NCBI GenBank assembly: GCA_910574965.1
Contig: CAJTDB010000001.1
Span: 1-64,000, forward strand
Length of the DNA: 64,000 nt
Source: Lachnospiraceae bacterium
Lineage (GTDB): Bacteria; Bacillota; Clostridia; Lachnospirales; Lachnospiraceae
Direction: 5' to 3'
The notes under the pieces are model-generated. The model was not told the origin of the DNA, did no database searches, and worked only from the letters and a program-made list of their open reading frames with translations. A program made the position numbers and the translations under genes. Of this stretch, positions 26,274 through 37,239 are shown in pieces. Within the stretch, counting starts at the first letter, position 1. Each line of letters begins with the position of its first letter.

Positions 26274-27488
26274 ATGGCAGGAAAGAGAAGGGAATCCCTC
26301 TTTCACTTCAGTCTCCGGGGGCTGGATACCAATCTGCTGGTGGTGCTGTTCTTTGTGATGGTATTTGGCTTTATCATGATCTACAGTGCCAGTTATTATA
26401 CAGCCGGGCTGAGCAAGGCTTATAATAATGATCCCATGTATCTTTTAAAAAGCCAGGTTATTTACAGCATTCTTGGGGTGATTGCCATGATCGTAGTCTC
26501 CTGCGTGAACTATCATGTGTGGAGTATTTTTGCGTTGCCGGGATATGCTGTAAGCTGTATATTGATTTTGCTGCTTCAGGTTCCGTCCCTGGGCGTTACG
26601 GTTAAGGGAGCTACTAGGTGGCTTCGAATCGGTTCCATACAGTTTCAGGTGGCAGAGCCGGTGAAGCTGATTATGATCGTTTTCATGGCGACGCTGATTG
26701 TGGTGCGCAAGCAGCAGCACAGGATCAGAAGCTGGCTGTCCATGCTCCAGATGATTTTGCCGACGGCCATTGTATCGGGAATGATTTTATATTTCAGTGA
26801 TAATATGAGTACGGCTGCGATCCTTCTGGGAACGGGTGTATTTATGATCTATGTGGTGCATCCGGAGCAGTGGAAGTTTTTTCTGTGCGCTGCAGGTGTG
26901 GCGGCACTGGTGGCCGGAGTGCTCTATTATGTAAAGGGACTGGATCCGGCAGATATGATGAGCGTGAATTTCCGGCTGGTGCGTATCCGTGCGTGGCTGT
27001 TTCCTTATGAATATGAGCAGGACAAGGCATATCAGTCTCTGCAGGGACTATATGCCATCGGATCCGGAGGCCTGTGGGGCAAGGGCCTTGGCAACAGCAT
27101 TCAGAAACTGGGCAAGATCCCGGAGCCCTTCAACGACTATATATTTGCCATTATCTGCGAGGAGCTGGGTATTTTTGGAGCAGGGCTGATTATTCTTTTG
27201 TTTATCTATCTGCTGTATCGAATCTATACGATCTCTCAGATTGCTTATGACCTGCTGGGGCGGATGCTGTCGATTGGCGTTTTGTCTCATATCGCGCTTC
27301 AGGTGATTCTAAATCTGCTCGTAGTGACGAACCTCTTCCCCACAACAGGGGTTACGCTGCCGTTCTTCAGCTATGGCGGAACAGCGTCTTTTTTCCTGCT
27401 GGTTGAGATAGGGGTCGTTTTAAATGTAAATAAATACAGTGTGGAAAGACGAATGGAAGACATGCGGAAGCGGAGGCTGCGGTACTAG
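26274..27488 (+). CDS. ftsW: SEDS-family peptidoglycan polymerase, FtsW type
   Basis: A 404-residue polytopic membrane protein of the SEDS family (FtsW/RodA/SpoVE) with about ten hydrophobic helices. These are peptidoglycan glycosyltransferases that work with a class B PBP. The C-terminal block NLFPTTGVTLPFFSYGG is diagnostic. FtsW, RodA and SpoVE cannot be separated with confidence from the sequence alone; FtsW is the best label. It starts 2 bases after folA. Confidence 0.88.
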   Translation: MAGKRRESLFHFSLRGLDTNLLVVLFFVMVFGFIMIYSASYYTAGLSKAYNNDPMYLLKSQVIYSILGVIAMIVVSCVNYHVWSIFALPGYAVSCILILLLQVPSLGVTVKGATRWLRIGSIQFQVAEPVKLIMIVFMATLIVVRKQQHRIRSWLSMLQMILPTAIVSGMILYFSDNMSTAAILLGTGVFMIYVVHPEQWKFFLCAAGVAALVAGVLYYVKGLDPADMMSVNFRLVRIRAWLFPYEYEQDKAYQSLQGLYAIGSGGLWGKGLGNSIQKLGKIPEPFNDYIFAIICEELGIFGAGLIILLFIYLLYRIYTISQIAYDLLGRMLSIGVLSHIALQVILNLLVVTNLFPTTGVTLPFFSYGGTASFFLLVEIGVVLNVNKYSVERRMEDMRKRRLRY

Positions 27489-27527
27489 AAAACAGCATCT
27501 GCGGAACAATCATAGGAGGACAAACAC

Positions 27528-28586
27528 ATGCATCGGGAACATACAAAGACGATTAAGATCGGAAATCGGGTCATCGGCGGAGGAAATCCGATTCTGATCC
27601 AGTCTATGACGAACACAAGGACGGAAGATGTGGCAGCTACGGTTGCTCAGATTCGGAAGCTGGAAAAGGCAGGCTGCGAGATCATCCGCTGTACAGTACC
27701 GACCATGGAAGCAGCCCAGGCATTTCGGGAGATTAAGAAGCAGATCAGCATTCCGCTGGTGGCGGACATTCATTTTGATTACCAGATGGCCATTGCAGCT
27801 ATGGAAAACGGAGCGGACAAGATTCGAATCAATCCGGGAAATATCGGAAGCCGGGAGCGGATTAAAGCGGTGGTCGATACAGCAAAGGAACGAAAGATCC
27901 CCATCCGGATAGGCGTGAACAGCGGTTCTTTGGAAAAGGAACTGGTAGAAAGATATCATGGCGTCACTGCAGAAGGGCTTGTGGAAAGTGCTCTGGACAA
28001 AGTGAAGATCATTGAGGATCTGGGATATGACGAACTGGTTATCAGCATCAAATCTTCGGATGTGCTGATGTGTGCCAAAGCCCATGCGCTGATAGCGGAA
28101 AAGACCAGTTATCCGCTTCATGTGGGTATTACGGAAGCGGGGACTTTATTTTCCGGAAATATTAAGTCGGCAGTCGGCCTTGGAATTATCTTAAGCCAGG
28201 GAATCGGAGATACGATCCGGGTATCACTGACCGGAGATCCGGCAGAAGAGATCAAATCGGCCAAACTGATTCTTCGGACGCTGGGACTTCGGACGGGAGG
28301 AATTGAAGTGGTATCCTGCCCTACCTGCGGCAGGACAAAGATTGATCTTATCAGCCTGGCGAATCAGGTGGAGACTATGGCGGCAGAATATCCGCTGGAT
28401 ATTAAGGTGGCCGTAATGGGCTGTGTGGTCAATGGACCTGGAGAGGCGAAAGAGGCGGATATCGGTATCGCCGGCGGAATTGGCGAAGGTCTTTTGATTC
28501 GCCGCGGGGAGATTGTGAAAAAGCTGCCGGAAAAAGAACTGTTAGAGGCACTGAGACAGGAACTGGAGAACTGGGGACATGAATGA
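27528..28586 (+). CDS. ispG: 4-hydroxy-3-methylbut-2-enyl diphosphate synthase
   Basis: A 352-residue enzyme of the MEP isoprenoid pathway that makes HMBPP from the cyclic diphosphate MEcPP with a 4Fe-4S cluster. The TIM-barrel half begins GNRVIGGGNPILIQSMTNT. The cluster ligands are in CPTCGR (near 265) and GCVVNGPGE (near 302). Length is that of the bacterial form. AGGAGG precedes the ATG; the end overlaps polC by 8 bases. Confidence 0.96.
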   Translation: MHREHTKTIKIGNRVIGGGNPILIQSMTNTRTEDVAATVAQIRKLEKAGCEIIRCTVPTMEAAQAFREIKKQISIPLVADIHFDYQMAIAAMENGADKIRINPGNIGSRERIKAVVDTAKERKIPIRIGVNSGSLEKELVERYHGVTAEGLVESALDKVKIIEDLGYDELVISIKSSDVLMCAKAHALIAEKTSYPLHVGITEAGTLFSGNIKSAVGLGIILSQGIGDTIRVSLTGDPAEEIKSAKLILRTLGLRTGGIEVVSCPTCGRTKIDLISLANQVETMAAEYPLDIKVAVMGCVVNGPGEAKEADIGIAGGIGEGLLIRRGEIVKKLPEKELLEALRQELENWGHE

Positions 28587-31500
28587 AAAACCTTTTTTTG
28601 AAGTATTCCGGAATCTGCAGATGGAGCCGTCCGCGCGGGCGCTCTTTGAGCAGGTCGTAGTCACAAAGGTGTCCACGACGCCCAGACAGGATGTGCTGCG
28701 GATCTACATTACGAGTAAAAAGCTGATTGACAAAAATCAGCTTTTTCAATTATCCAGACAAATACAAAAACAGGTGTTCGGCTATCGGAAAGCCCAGGTG
28801 CTTATTTTTGAGAAATTCTTGCTGTCGGAACAGTATACACCGAAGAAGCTGTGGGATGTTTATGAAGACAGCGTCCTGACAGAAATGGAGGCATACAGTC
28901 CCTATAAGTGCAGCATTATGAAACATTCACAGGTGGAATTTCCGGATGAAGGTACAGTGCTTGTGGGAGTGTCAGACAAAGTATGTGACCATGAGGCCGT
29001 AGACGATATTGTGCGGATACTGGACAGAGTGTTCAACGAACGATGCGGTTTTCAGGTAAAAGTGGATGCAGAATACAAGAAGCTCCCCCATCAGAGCGCC
29101 TGGGAAAAGAGCGAAGCGCAGTTTCGGCAGCAGATCAGTTTTCTGACAGAAAATCTAAGAAAAGAGAAAGCGGAAAAAGAAGGGCCGGGGCGAATGCCGA
29201 AGGAGACAAAAGAAAAGCAGGAGGCGGAGAAAGGAACAGCCAAAAGCCGAGGGTATGCCAGGGGCAGAAAGGCATTGGCCGGCAGCAGATACGGCGAAGG
29301 AAAACGGTCGGCCGGTATTCGAAGAAGCGACAATCCGGATGTCCTTTTCGGCCGGGATTTTGAAGATGAACCGCTTTCCCTAGATCAGGTGATGGAAGAG
29401 ATGGGAGAAGTCACAATCCGCGGCTGCATTCTGCATATGGAGGAGCGGGAAATCCGGGGAGAACGTGTGATCGTTACCCTGACGGTGACGGATTATACAG
29501 ATACCATTCATGTAAAAATGTTTCTGAAAACGGAAGCGCTTCCGGAACTGAAGGAACGTGTTTTGGCAGGCGGATTTGTGAAAGTCAAAGGGATGACCGC
29601 GCTGGACCGGTTTGACCATGAACTGACCATCAGTTCCGTGACCGGTATTAAAAGAATTGCAGACTTTACAACAAAGCGCATGGATTATTCCTACAAAAAA
29701 AGAGTAGAACTGCACTGCCATACGAAGATGAGCGATATGGACGGAGTGACGGACGCCTCTGTCCTTTTGAAGCGGGCGAAGGAATGGGGAATGCCGGCTC
29801 TCGCGATTACGGACCATGGCTGTGTGCAGGCATTTACCGAGGCCAGCCATACGATCTCCAAGGATGAGGATTTTAAAGTGATCTATGGGGTGGAGGGCTA
29901 TCTGGTAGATGATCTGAAGGAAGTGGTGGAGCGCTCCAGGGGACAGAGCCTTGACTGTGCCTGTGTAGTTTTTGACCTGGAGACCACCGGGCTGAGTGCG
30001 GTAAATCACCAGATCATTGAGATCGGTGCGGTAAAGGTGGAAAACGGGAAGATTACGGACAGGTTCAGTACCTTTGTCAATCCCCAGGAGCCGATTCCTT
30101 TTAAGATCGAAGAGCTTACCGGCATTAGTGACGAAATGGTTATGAAAGCTCCGGCAATCGAAGAGATCCTTCCGGAATTTCTTCGTTTTTGCGAGGGATG
30201 CGTGCTGATCGCTCATAATGCATCCTTTGATGCGGGCTTTATTGAGGAAAAAAGCAGAAAGCTTGGGATTTCCACAGATTTTACGGTGGGTGATACCATT
30301 GCTATGGCACGGATTCTGCTGCCTAAGCTGAGCAAATTCAAGCTGGATCATGTGGCAAAGGTATTGAATGTGCCTCTGGGAAGCCACCACCGCGCCGTAG
30401 ATGACGCGGAGTGCACGGCCGGAATCTTTCTTCGGTTTCTGGAAATGTTCCGGGAGAGGGGACTTCAGACGTTGGACGAAGTGAACGAGCTGGGCAGGGC
30501 CAACACGTCGGCGCTCAAAAAACTTCCCACCTACCATATTATCCTGCTTGCGAAAAACGATATTGGCCGGGTAAATCTGTATCGTCTGGTGTCCATGTCG
30601 CATCTGGATTATTTTGCCAGACGGCCCAGGATTCCCAAAAGCGAGCTTCAAAAATACCGGGAGGGTCTGATCGTTGGTTCTGCCTGCGAGGCCGGAGAGC
30701 TGTATCAGGCAATTCTCCGGGGGGCGCCCAGACAGGAGATAGCCCGAATTGTAGAATTTTACGATTATTTGGAAATTCAGCCTCTGGGAAACAATGCATT
30801 TATGCTGCGGGATGAGAAAAGTTCCGTAAAATCAGAGGAGGATTTGCGGGAAAATGTCCGAAAGATCGTCCGTCTGGGAGAAGAATTTCAAAAGCCTGTA
30901 GCTGCCACCTGCGACGTACACTTTATTGATCCGGAAGATGAGGTATACCGGCGGATTATTATGGCAGGCAAGGGCTTTGCCGATGCGGACCAGCAGGCGC
31001 CGCTGTTCCTTCGAACGACCGAGGAAATGCTGAAAGAATTTGAGTTTCTGGGATCGGAAAAAGCAGAAGAGGTCGTCATCACAAGCACCAATCGGATTGC
31101 GGATATGTGCGAGCATCTGTCACCGGTCCGGCCCGATAAATGTCCGCCGGTCATTCCGGATTCGGACAAAACTTTGCGGGAGATCTGTTATAAAAAAGCA
31201 CATGAGATCTATGGGGAAGAGCTGCCGGAGATCGTGACCGAGCGTCTGGAACGGGAACTGAAATCCATCATCGGCAACGGCTTTGCAGTGATGTACATTA
31301 TTGCGCAGAAACTGGTGTGGAAATCGGTGGATGACGGTTATCTGGTCGGCTCTAGAGGGTCGGTCGGCTCTTCTTTTGTGGCGACGATGGCGGGGATCAC
31401 GGAGGTGAATCCTTTAAGCCCTCATTATATCTGTCCGAATTGTCATTACAGCGAATTTGATTCGGAGGAAGTGAAAAAGTTTGCGGGTATGGCAGGATGC

Positions 31501-33036
31501 GATATGCCGGATAAGGCATGTCCCAAATGCAAAACGCTCTTGAAAAAGGAAGGTTTTGACATTCCCTTTGAAACATTTCTTGGCTTTAAGGGCAATAAAG
31601 AGCCGGATATTGACCTGAATTTCTCCGGAGACTATCAGTCCAAGGCACATAAATATACAGAGGTCATTTTCGGTGCCGGTCAGACCTACCGCGCAGGCAC
31701 TGTTGGAACTCTGGCCGATAAAACAGCGTTTGGTTATGTGAAAAAATACTATGAAGAACGGGGAACGAGCAAGCGCAACTGCGAGATTGACCGGATTGTA
31801 GCAGGCTGTACGGGAATCCGGCGGACGACCGGGCAGCATCCGGGCGGGATCATTGTGCTTCCTCTGGGGGAGACGATCTATTCTTTCACCCCTGTGCAGC
31901 ATCCGGCCAATGATATGGAAACGGATATTGTGACTACGCATTTTGACTATCATTCCATTGACCACAATCTGCTGAAGCTGGACATTCTCGGACATGATGA
32001 TCCGACGATGATTCGTATGCTGGAGGATTTGACGGGGATTAAGGCTACGGAGATTCCGCTGGACGATCCAAAAGTTATGACGCTTTTTCAAAGTACGGAG
32101 GCGCTGGGGATCCGACCGGAGGATATCGGAGGGACAAAGCTTGGCTCTCTCGGCATTCCGGAATTTGGCACAGAGTTTGCCATGCAGATGCTCATCGACA
32201 CGCATCCGACGCATTTTTCCGACCTGGTCCGGATTGCCGGGCTGGCTCATGGGACCGATGTGTGGGTCGGCAATGCCCAGACGCTGATTCAGGAAGGGAA
32301 AGCGACCATCTCCACAGCGATCTGCACCCGTGATGATATTATGGTCTATTTGATTGGCATGGGTCTGGACAGTGAGCAGTCTTTTACAATTATGGAAAGC
32401 GTGCGGAAGGGTAAGGGGCTGAAGCCGGAATGGGAGGAAGCTATGACTGCCCACGGGGTTCCGGACTGGTACATCTGGTCCTGCAAGAAGATCAAATACA
32501 TGTTTCCCAAAGCCCATGCGGCGGCTTATGTGATGATGGCCTGGCGGATTGCTTACTGCAAGATCAACTATCCGCTGGCGTATTATGCGGCTTATTTCAG
32601 CATCCGTGCGTCGGCTTTCAGTTATGAGATTATGTGCCAGGGACGGGAGCGTCTGGAGTATTATATGGAGGACTACCGGAGCCGGAGTGATACACTGTCC
32701 AAAAAGGAGCAGGATACATTAAAGGATATGAAAAGTGTTCAGGAAATGTATGCCAGGGGCCTGGAGTTCCTGAAGGTGGATATTTACAGGGCAGAGGCCC
32801 ATAAGTTCCAGATTATAGATGGGAAACTGATGCCGGCCCTGTCTACGATCGAAGGTCTTGGAGACAAAGCGGCGGATCAGTTGATGGAAGCGGCGGCCCA
32901 GGGTCCTTTTCTCTCCCGCGACGATCTGCGCCGGCGCAGCAAGCTCAGCAAAACCGTGATCGACCTTATGGGAGATCTGGGACTTCTGGAGGGACTGCCG
33001 GAGTCGGACCAGTTGTCTTTGTTTGACTTTCGATGA
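28579..33036 (+). CDS. polC: DNA polymerase III alpha subunit, PolC type
   Basis: A 1485-residue replicative polymerase of low-GC Gram-positives. Order: N-terminal domain (1-200), a basic linker (about 200-255), OB fold (about 262-345), PHP part 1 (ELHCHTKMSDMDG near 377), inserted 3'-5' exonuclease (DLETTG near 464, HRAVDDAE near 605), PHP part 2, a zinc finger with CPNC and CPKC (near 954 and 976), the palm with PDIDLNFSGD (near 1008) and the C-terminal HhH region. All catalytic parts are present. The ATG overlaps ispG and has GGAGAACTGGGG upstream. Confidence 0.97.
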   Translation: MNEKPFFEVFRNLQMEPSARALFEQVVVTKVSTTPRQDVLRIYITSKKLIDKNQLFQLSRQIQKQVFGYRKAQVLIFEKFLLSEQYTPKKLWDVYEDSVLTEMEAYSPYKCSIMKHSQVEFPDEGTVLVGVSDKVCDHEAVDDIVRILDRVFNERCGFQVKVDAEYKKLPHQSAWEKSEAQFRQQISFLTENLRKEKAEKEGPGRMPKETKEKQEAEKGTAKSRGYARGRKALAGSRYGEGKRSAGIRRSDNPDVLFGRDFEDEPLSLDQVMEEMGEVTIRGCILHMEEREIRGERVIVTLTVTDYTDTIHVKMFLKTEALPELKERVLAGGFVKVKGMTALDRFDHELTISSVTGIKRIADFTTKRMDYSYKKRVELHCHTKMSDMDGVTDASVLLKRAKEWGMPALAITDHGCVQAFTEASHTISKDEDFKVIYGVEGYLVDDLKEVVERSRGQSLDCACVVFDLETTGLSAVNHQIIEIGAVKVENGKITDRFSTFVNPQEPIPFKIEELTGISDEMVMKAPAIEEILPEFLRFCEGCVLIAHNASFDAGFIEEKSRKLGISTDFTVGDTIAMARILLPKLSKFKLDHVAKVLNVPLGSHHRAVDDAECTAGIFLRFLEMFRERGLQTLDEVNELGRANTSALKKLPTYHIILLAKNDIGRVNLYRLVSMSHLDYFARRPRIPKSELQKYREGLIVGSACEAGELYQAILRGAPRQEIARIVEFYDYLEIQPLGNNAFMLRDEKSSVKSEEDLRENVRKIVRLGEEFQKPVAATCDVHFIDPEDEVYRRIIMAGKGFADADQQAPLFLRTTEEMLKEFEFLGSEKAEEVVITSTNRIADMCEHLSPVRPDKCPPVIPDSDKTLREICYKKAHEIYGEELPEIVTERLERELKSIIGNGFAVMYIIAQKLVWKSVDDGYLVGSRGSVGSSFVATMAGITEVNPLSPHYICPNCHYSEFDSEEVKKFAGMAGCDMPDKACPKCKTLLKKEGFDIPFETFLGFKGNKEPDIDLNFSGDYQSKAHKYTEVIFGAGQTYRAGTVGTLADKTAFGYVKKYYEERGTSKRNCEIDRIVAGCTGIRRTTGQHPGGIIVLPLGETIYSFTPVQHPANDMETDIVTTHFDYHSIDHNLLKLDILGHDDPTMIRMLEDLTGIKATEIPLDDPKVMTLFQSTEALGIRPEDIGGTKLGSLGIPEFGTEFAMQMLIDTHPTHFSDLVRIAGLAHGTDVWVGNAQTLIQEGKATISTAICTRDDIMVYLIGMGLDSEQSFTIMESVRKGKGLKPEWEEAMTAHGVPDWYIWSCKKIKYMFPKAHAAAYVMMAWRIAYCKINYPLAYYAAYFSIRASAFSYEIMCQGRERLEYYMEDYRSRSDTLSKKEQDTLKDMKSVQEMYARGLEFLKVDIYRAEAHKFQIIDGKLMPALSTIEGLGDKAADQLMEAAAQGPFLSRDDLRRRSKLSKTVIDLMGDLGLLEGLPESDQLSLFDFR

Positions 33037-33176
33037 AAGAGATCGAACAAATGTTTGTAGGATCATGGACAAGCGGACAGGACGGTGATACAATGGCAAA
33101 TATCATCCGGGCGATGAAGCGGTCTGCGCTTGTGACTGCGCATAATAGGAGCGAAAGGATCATCTACAAGGCATAA
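33033..33176 (+). CDS. Possible 47-residue ORF coupled to polC
   Basis: An ATG overlapping the polC stop (ATGA) opens a 47-codon frame (MKEIEQMF... ending ERIIYKA). Its last codons lie inside the left arm of the terminator at 33162. No separate ribosome binding site is visible, so it would depend on coupling. It has no recognisable domain and may be chance. Confidence 0.25.
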   Translation: MKEIEQMFVGSWTSGQDGDTMANIIRAMKRSALVTAHNRSERIIYKA

Positions 33177-33200
33177 GAAAATTGTCTTGTAGATTTTTTT
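33162..33200 (+). terminator. Intrinsic terminator after polC
   Basis: ATCTACAAG (33162-33170) pairs perfectly with CTTGTAGAT (33186-33194), followed by seven T residues. The 33201-33435 stretch that follows is AT-rich and holds nothing recognisable. Confidence 0.85.
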
Positions 33201-33435
33201 ACAGAAATGAGGAAAAACACAGGCTGTGCAGACAATTGGAGGAACAGAAACTTGAAAAATGAATGGAAATCGGACATCAAAGATGTAATATGCGTATTTT
33301 GACTGTTTTTTTGATGTAACATATGTAAAACGACCATATTTTTAACAGAATATTCATAAAGATTTACAGGCATTCGGAAGCCGTCTATAATTTTTTATAA
33401 CAGGGACAGCTTTGGCGGAACAGAGAGGGTTTTGG

Positions 33436-33462
33436 GCTGACGCTTAAGCTTAAGCAGTCAGC
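33436..33462 (-). terminator. Strong dyad at the end of the RpiR gene
   Basis: GCTGAC (33436-33441) and GTCAGC (33457-33462) enclose the perfect palindrome GCTTAAGCTTAAGC (33442-33455). It lies directly after the stop of the minus-strand RpiR gene. On that strand only short A/C-rich sequence follows, without a clear T-run, so termination is likely but not certain. Confidence 0.5.
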
Positions 33463-34191
33463 TTATTCATCAGTGGAAGTGTACAGTTTTCTTGCAAGGA
33501 TTTCCAGAATATAGACAACCGGGATCTGAGTGGTGATGTTGGTGCCATTTGCCATAAGCTGCGGTACATAATAGGAAATACTGCAGTCTGCCAGTTTGGT
33601 CAGCGGAGAATCAGACTTGTTGGTGATTGCCAGCAGACAACTGCCCTTTTGCTTTAGCTGGTTGGCCAACTTGAGCGTTTGATAGGTAGAGCCGGATTCG
33701 GAAAGTACTATGGTGACCGTATGATCTGTCATATCCTGAAGAATCGGAAGGAAGGGGTCCTCCACATAGAGGCTGAAGCGCCCTATATTGGAAAAGTATC
33801 TGGCTCCATATTTTCCAAGGATTCCGGAGGAACCGATGCCGATAAATATGATTCGCCGGGAGTTCTTTAGAAGCTGGAAGGCATTGTCAATGCTCTCCTG
33901 AAAATCTTTGGAATCTATTCTGGCTACAAATCCCTTAAAGGTGGTTTCCACTGTGTCATTCAGAAGAATCTGCTTATTTTTCAGATATTCTTTGTAGCAC
34001 AGGCGAAATTCACTGTAACCCTCACAGCCCAGTTTTTTGCAGAATCGGAGAACTGTGGCAGTGGAAACATGGGCTTCATCAGCCAGTTCTTTGATCTTCA
34101 TATGTGGAACACGATCTTTGTTGCGAGTGATGCAGTTGTAGATAGAAAGCTCCAGATCGTTGAAGTCTGCAAGCAATTTAGGTGTAAACAT
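33463..34191 (-). CDS. MurR/RpiR-family regulator (first)
   Basis: A 242-residue regulator with an N-terminal RpiR helix-turn-helix (VSTATVLRFCKKLGCEGYSEFR, about 37-58) and a C-terminal SIS sugar-isomerase-like domain (about 90-235; IFIGIGSSGILG, LSESGSTYQT) that senses a phosphosugar. It is divergent from a second RpiR gene and beside the beta-glucoside PTS locus. The ATG at 34191 has AGGGGGA upstream on its strand; the longer reading frame upstream is not coding-like. Confidence 0.88.
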   Translation of the reverse strand: MFTPKLLADFNDLELSIYNCITRNKDRVPHMKIKELADEAHVSTATVLRFCKKLGCEGYSEFRLCYKEYLKNKQILLNDTVETTFKGFVARIDSKDFQESIDNAFQLLKNSRRIIFIGIGSSGILGKYGARYFSNIGRFSLYVEDPFLPILQDMTDHTVTIVLSESGSTYQTLKLANQLKQKGSCLLAITNKSDSPLTKLADCSISYYVPQLMANGTNITTQIPVVYILEILARKLYTSTDE

Positions 34192-34266
34192 AGTCCCCCT
34201 CCATTGTATAAAATAAATATGATCCAGTTTTAAACAGTTGCATGGTCCTTTGACAGATATGGTCCA

Positions 34267-34295
34267 ATTATAAAAGTAATCGGCAGATTTGTCAA
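34267..34295 (-). promoter_or_regulatory. Minus-strand promoter of the first RpiR gene
   Basis: On the minus strand TTGACA (34295-34290), 17 bases and TATAAT (34272-34267), a perfect sigma-A promoter. Two direct copies of ATGGTCC (34242 and 34259, 17 bases apart) lie around the expected start and could be an operator. Confidence 0.75.
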
Positions 34296-34349
34296 AGATA
34301 TCAGTGCAGATTAAGAAAAAGATCACAGGCAGGGAAAGGAGAACATAGA

Positions 34350-35111
34350 ATGGGAAATTTATTTCAGCACCAGCAGATTGCACAGATGAATAAGCGGGAA
34401 CTGGCGGTTTATAATTACGTTTCTTCCCATCTGGAAGAGGTAAGCAGGATGAATATTCGGAAACTGGCGGCGGCCTGTCAGGTCTCTACGACTACGGTTC
34501 TCCGGTTCTGCAACAAGCTGGGGTGTGACGGATATACGGAGTTCAAATATCGGCTTCAGCAGGCTTTGAAAAAAAAGTGGGAGGCCATAGCCTATGAAGC
34601 TTCCAGTATCCCGGCAATCCAATATCTGCAGAACCTGACCGTGGATAGGGAAATTCAGAGAAAGATTGAACAGGCGGCCCAGTGGTGTGCTCATGCAAAG
34701 CAGATCCTGTTTTTCGGGGAGGGAGTCAGCGGAATTATAGGGCAGTATGGTGCCCGGCTGTTTTCCAGTACAGGCGTATTGGCATTTGCTATTACAGACC
34801 CTTACTATCCGCCGCCGGGAAAGGACATGGAGGATACAGTAGTGTTTGTATTATCTATTTCCGGAGAAAATGCCCGTATGTTTTCTCTGCTCAACAGCTA
34901 TAAGAAAAGGCGTGTGAAGCTTATCAGTATCACCAATACCAATCAGTGTACAGTTGCACGAATTTCCAAGCTGAATTTTGCCTGCTATATGCCTCTGATC
35001 TATGCTTGGCCGGAGGTCGGGGAGGCTAGTCTAACTACCCAGATTCCGGTGGTCTGCCTTTTGGAGCTTGTGGCAGGAAAGCTCACGGAAAAAAACAGTT
35101 CAGGCGGCTGA
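34350..35111 (+). CDS. MurR/RpiR-family regulator (second)
   Basis: A 253-residue RpiR-type regulator: helix-turn-helix with VSTTTVLRFCNKLGCDGYTEF (about 46-66) and SIS domain (about 105-250; FFGEGVSGIIG, LSISGENARM). It is a paralogue of the divergent gene at 33463. It stands directly upstream of the beta-glucoside operon, making it the likely local regulator with 6-phospho-sugar as ligand. AAAGGAG precedes the ATG; a strong terminator follows. Confidence 0.88.
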   Translation: MGNLFQHQQIAQMNKRELAVYNYVSSHLEEVSRMNIRKLAAACQVSTTTVLRFCNKLGCDGYTEFKYRLQQALKKKWEAIAYEASSIPAIQYLQNLTVDREIQRKIEQAAQWCAHAKQILFFGEGVSGIIGQYGARLFSSTGVLAFAITDPYYPPPGKDMEDTVVFVLSISGENARMFSLLNSYKKRRVKLISITNTNQCTVARISKLNFACYMPLIYAWPEVGEASLTTQIPVVCLLELVAGKLTEKNSSGG

Positions 35112-35152
35112 AAGATGATAAACAATAATTGCTAAAATGCGTATATGAAGTG

Positions 35153-35205
35153 AAAACAGACAAAAGAATCCTATTTAAAAGTATTCTTTTGTCTGTTTTA
35201 TTTAT
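35153..35205 (+). terminator. Intrinsic terminator after the second RpiR gene
   Basis: A perfect 17-base stem (35153-35169 with 35183-35199; core ACAGACAAAAG / CTTTTGTCTGT) with a 13-base loop, ending in a T-rich tail. It may work in both directions. Confidence 0.85.
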
Positions 35206-35253
35206 GTAACAAATGTCAAAGAGGCAAAACATTGTCAAAAATACACAAAAGAA

Positions 35254-35282
35254 TTGAAAATATCATAAAAATATGGTGTAAT
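35254..35282 (+). promoter_or_regulatory. Candidate promoter of the beta-glucoside operon
   Basis: TTGAAA (35254-35259), 17 bases and TGTAAT (35277-35282), about 90 bases before the first GH1 gene. The repeated ATGTCAAA/ATTGTCAAAA just upstream (near 35215 and 35231) could be regulator half-sites. Confidence 0.4.
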
Positions 35283-35339
35283 TTTAAATGCTAAATTAAT
35301 GGAGCATATGCGCAAATGCAAAACGTGTCATAAAAATAA

Positions 35340-36809
<1,470 letters not shown>

Positions 36810-36889
36810 ATAATTTTTAACATATGCTTTATTTCCTTTAAGGGGAATTGTGATAAAACAAAATTTTTAAAAAGTAGGAGGAATGTAAT

Positions 36890-37204
36890 ATGGTTATTCG
36901 TTTATTCTGTGCGGCAGGTATGTCAACAAGCTTACTGGTGGCAAAGATGCAGGAGGCAGCAAAGGAGAAAGGAAAGGAAGCAGATATTGCCGCATTCCCG
37001 ATTCAGGATCTGGATCGCATGGTAGAGGCCGGAGATATTGATGTGGCTCTTTTGGGACCCCAGGTAGGCTTCCAACTGGAGAAGGCGAAATCCATCTGTA
37101 CGCCGAAGGGAATTCCGGTAGATGTGATCCCTATGGCCGATTATGGAATGTGCAATGGCATGAACGTGCTTAAATTTGCTTATAAACTGGCAAAGAGTAA
37201 ATAG
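36890..37204 (+). CDS. PTS Lac-family IIB component
   Basis: A 104-residue PTS enzyme IIB of the lactose/cellobiose/diacetylchitobiose type. The phospho-Cys is in the P-loop FCAAGMSTSLL (Cys8). It passes phosphate from IIA to the incoming sugar. TAGGAGG precedes the ATG. It stands next to the IIC gene. Confidence 0.92.
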   Translation: MVIRLFCAAGMSTSLLVAKMQEAAKEKGKEADIAAFPIQDLDRMVEAGDIDVALLGPQVGFQLEKAKSICTPKGIPVDVIPMADYGMCNGMNVLKFAYKLAKSK

Positions 37205-37239
37205 GTTTGCTGTAAAAATTTGCTAACAGGAGGAGAAAA

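Noticed and set aside
26618-26800. Short frames inside ftsW and other membrane genes in alternative frames
   Set aside because: Shadows of the real membrane-protein frame, with no start signals.
31414-32517. Long open frame antisense to polC (367 codons), and similar long antisense frames over jetC, the exonuclease part of polC and the CoA-disulfide reductase gene
   Set aside because: They mirror strongly coding genes with clear motifs on the other strand, have no ribosome binding sites and show no recognisable domain.
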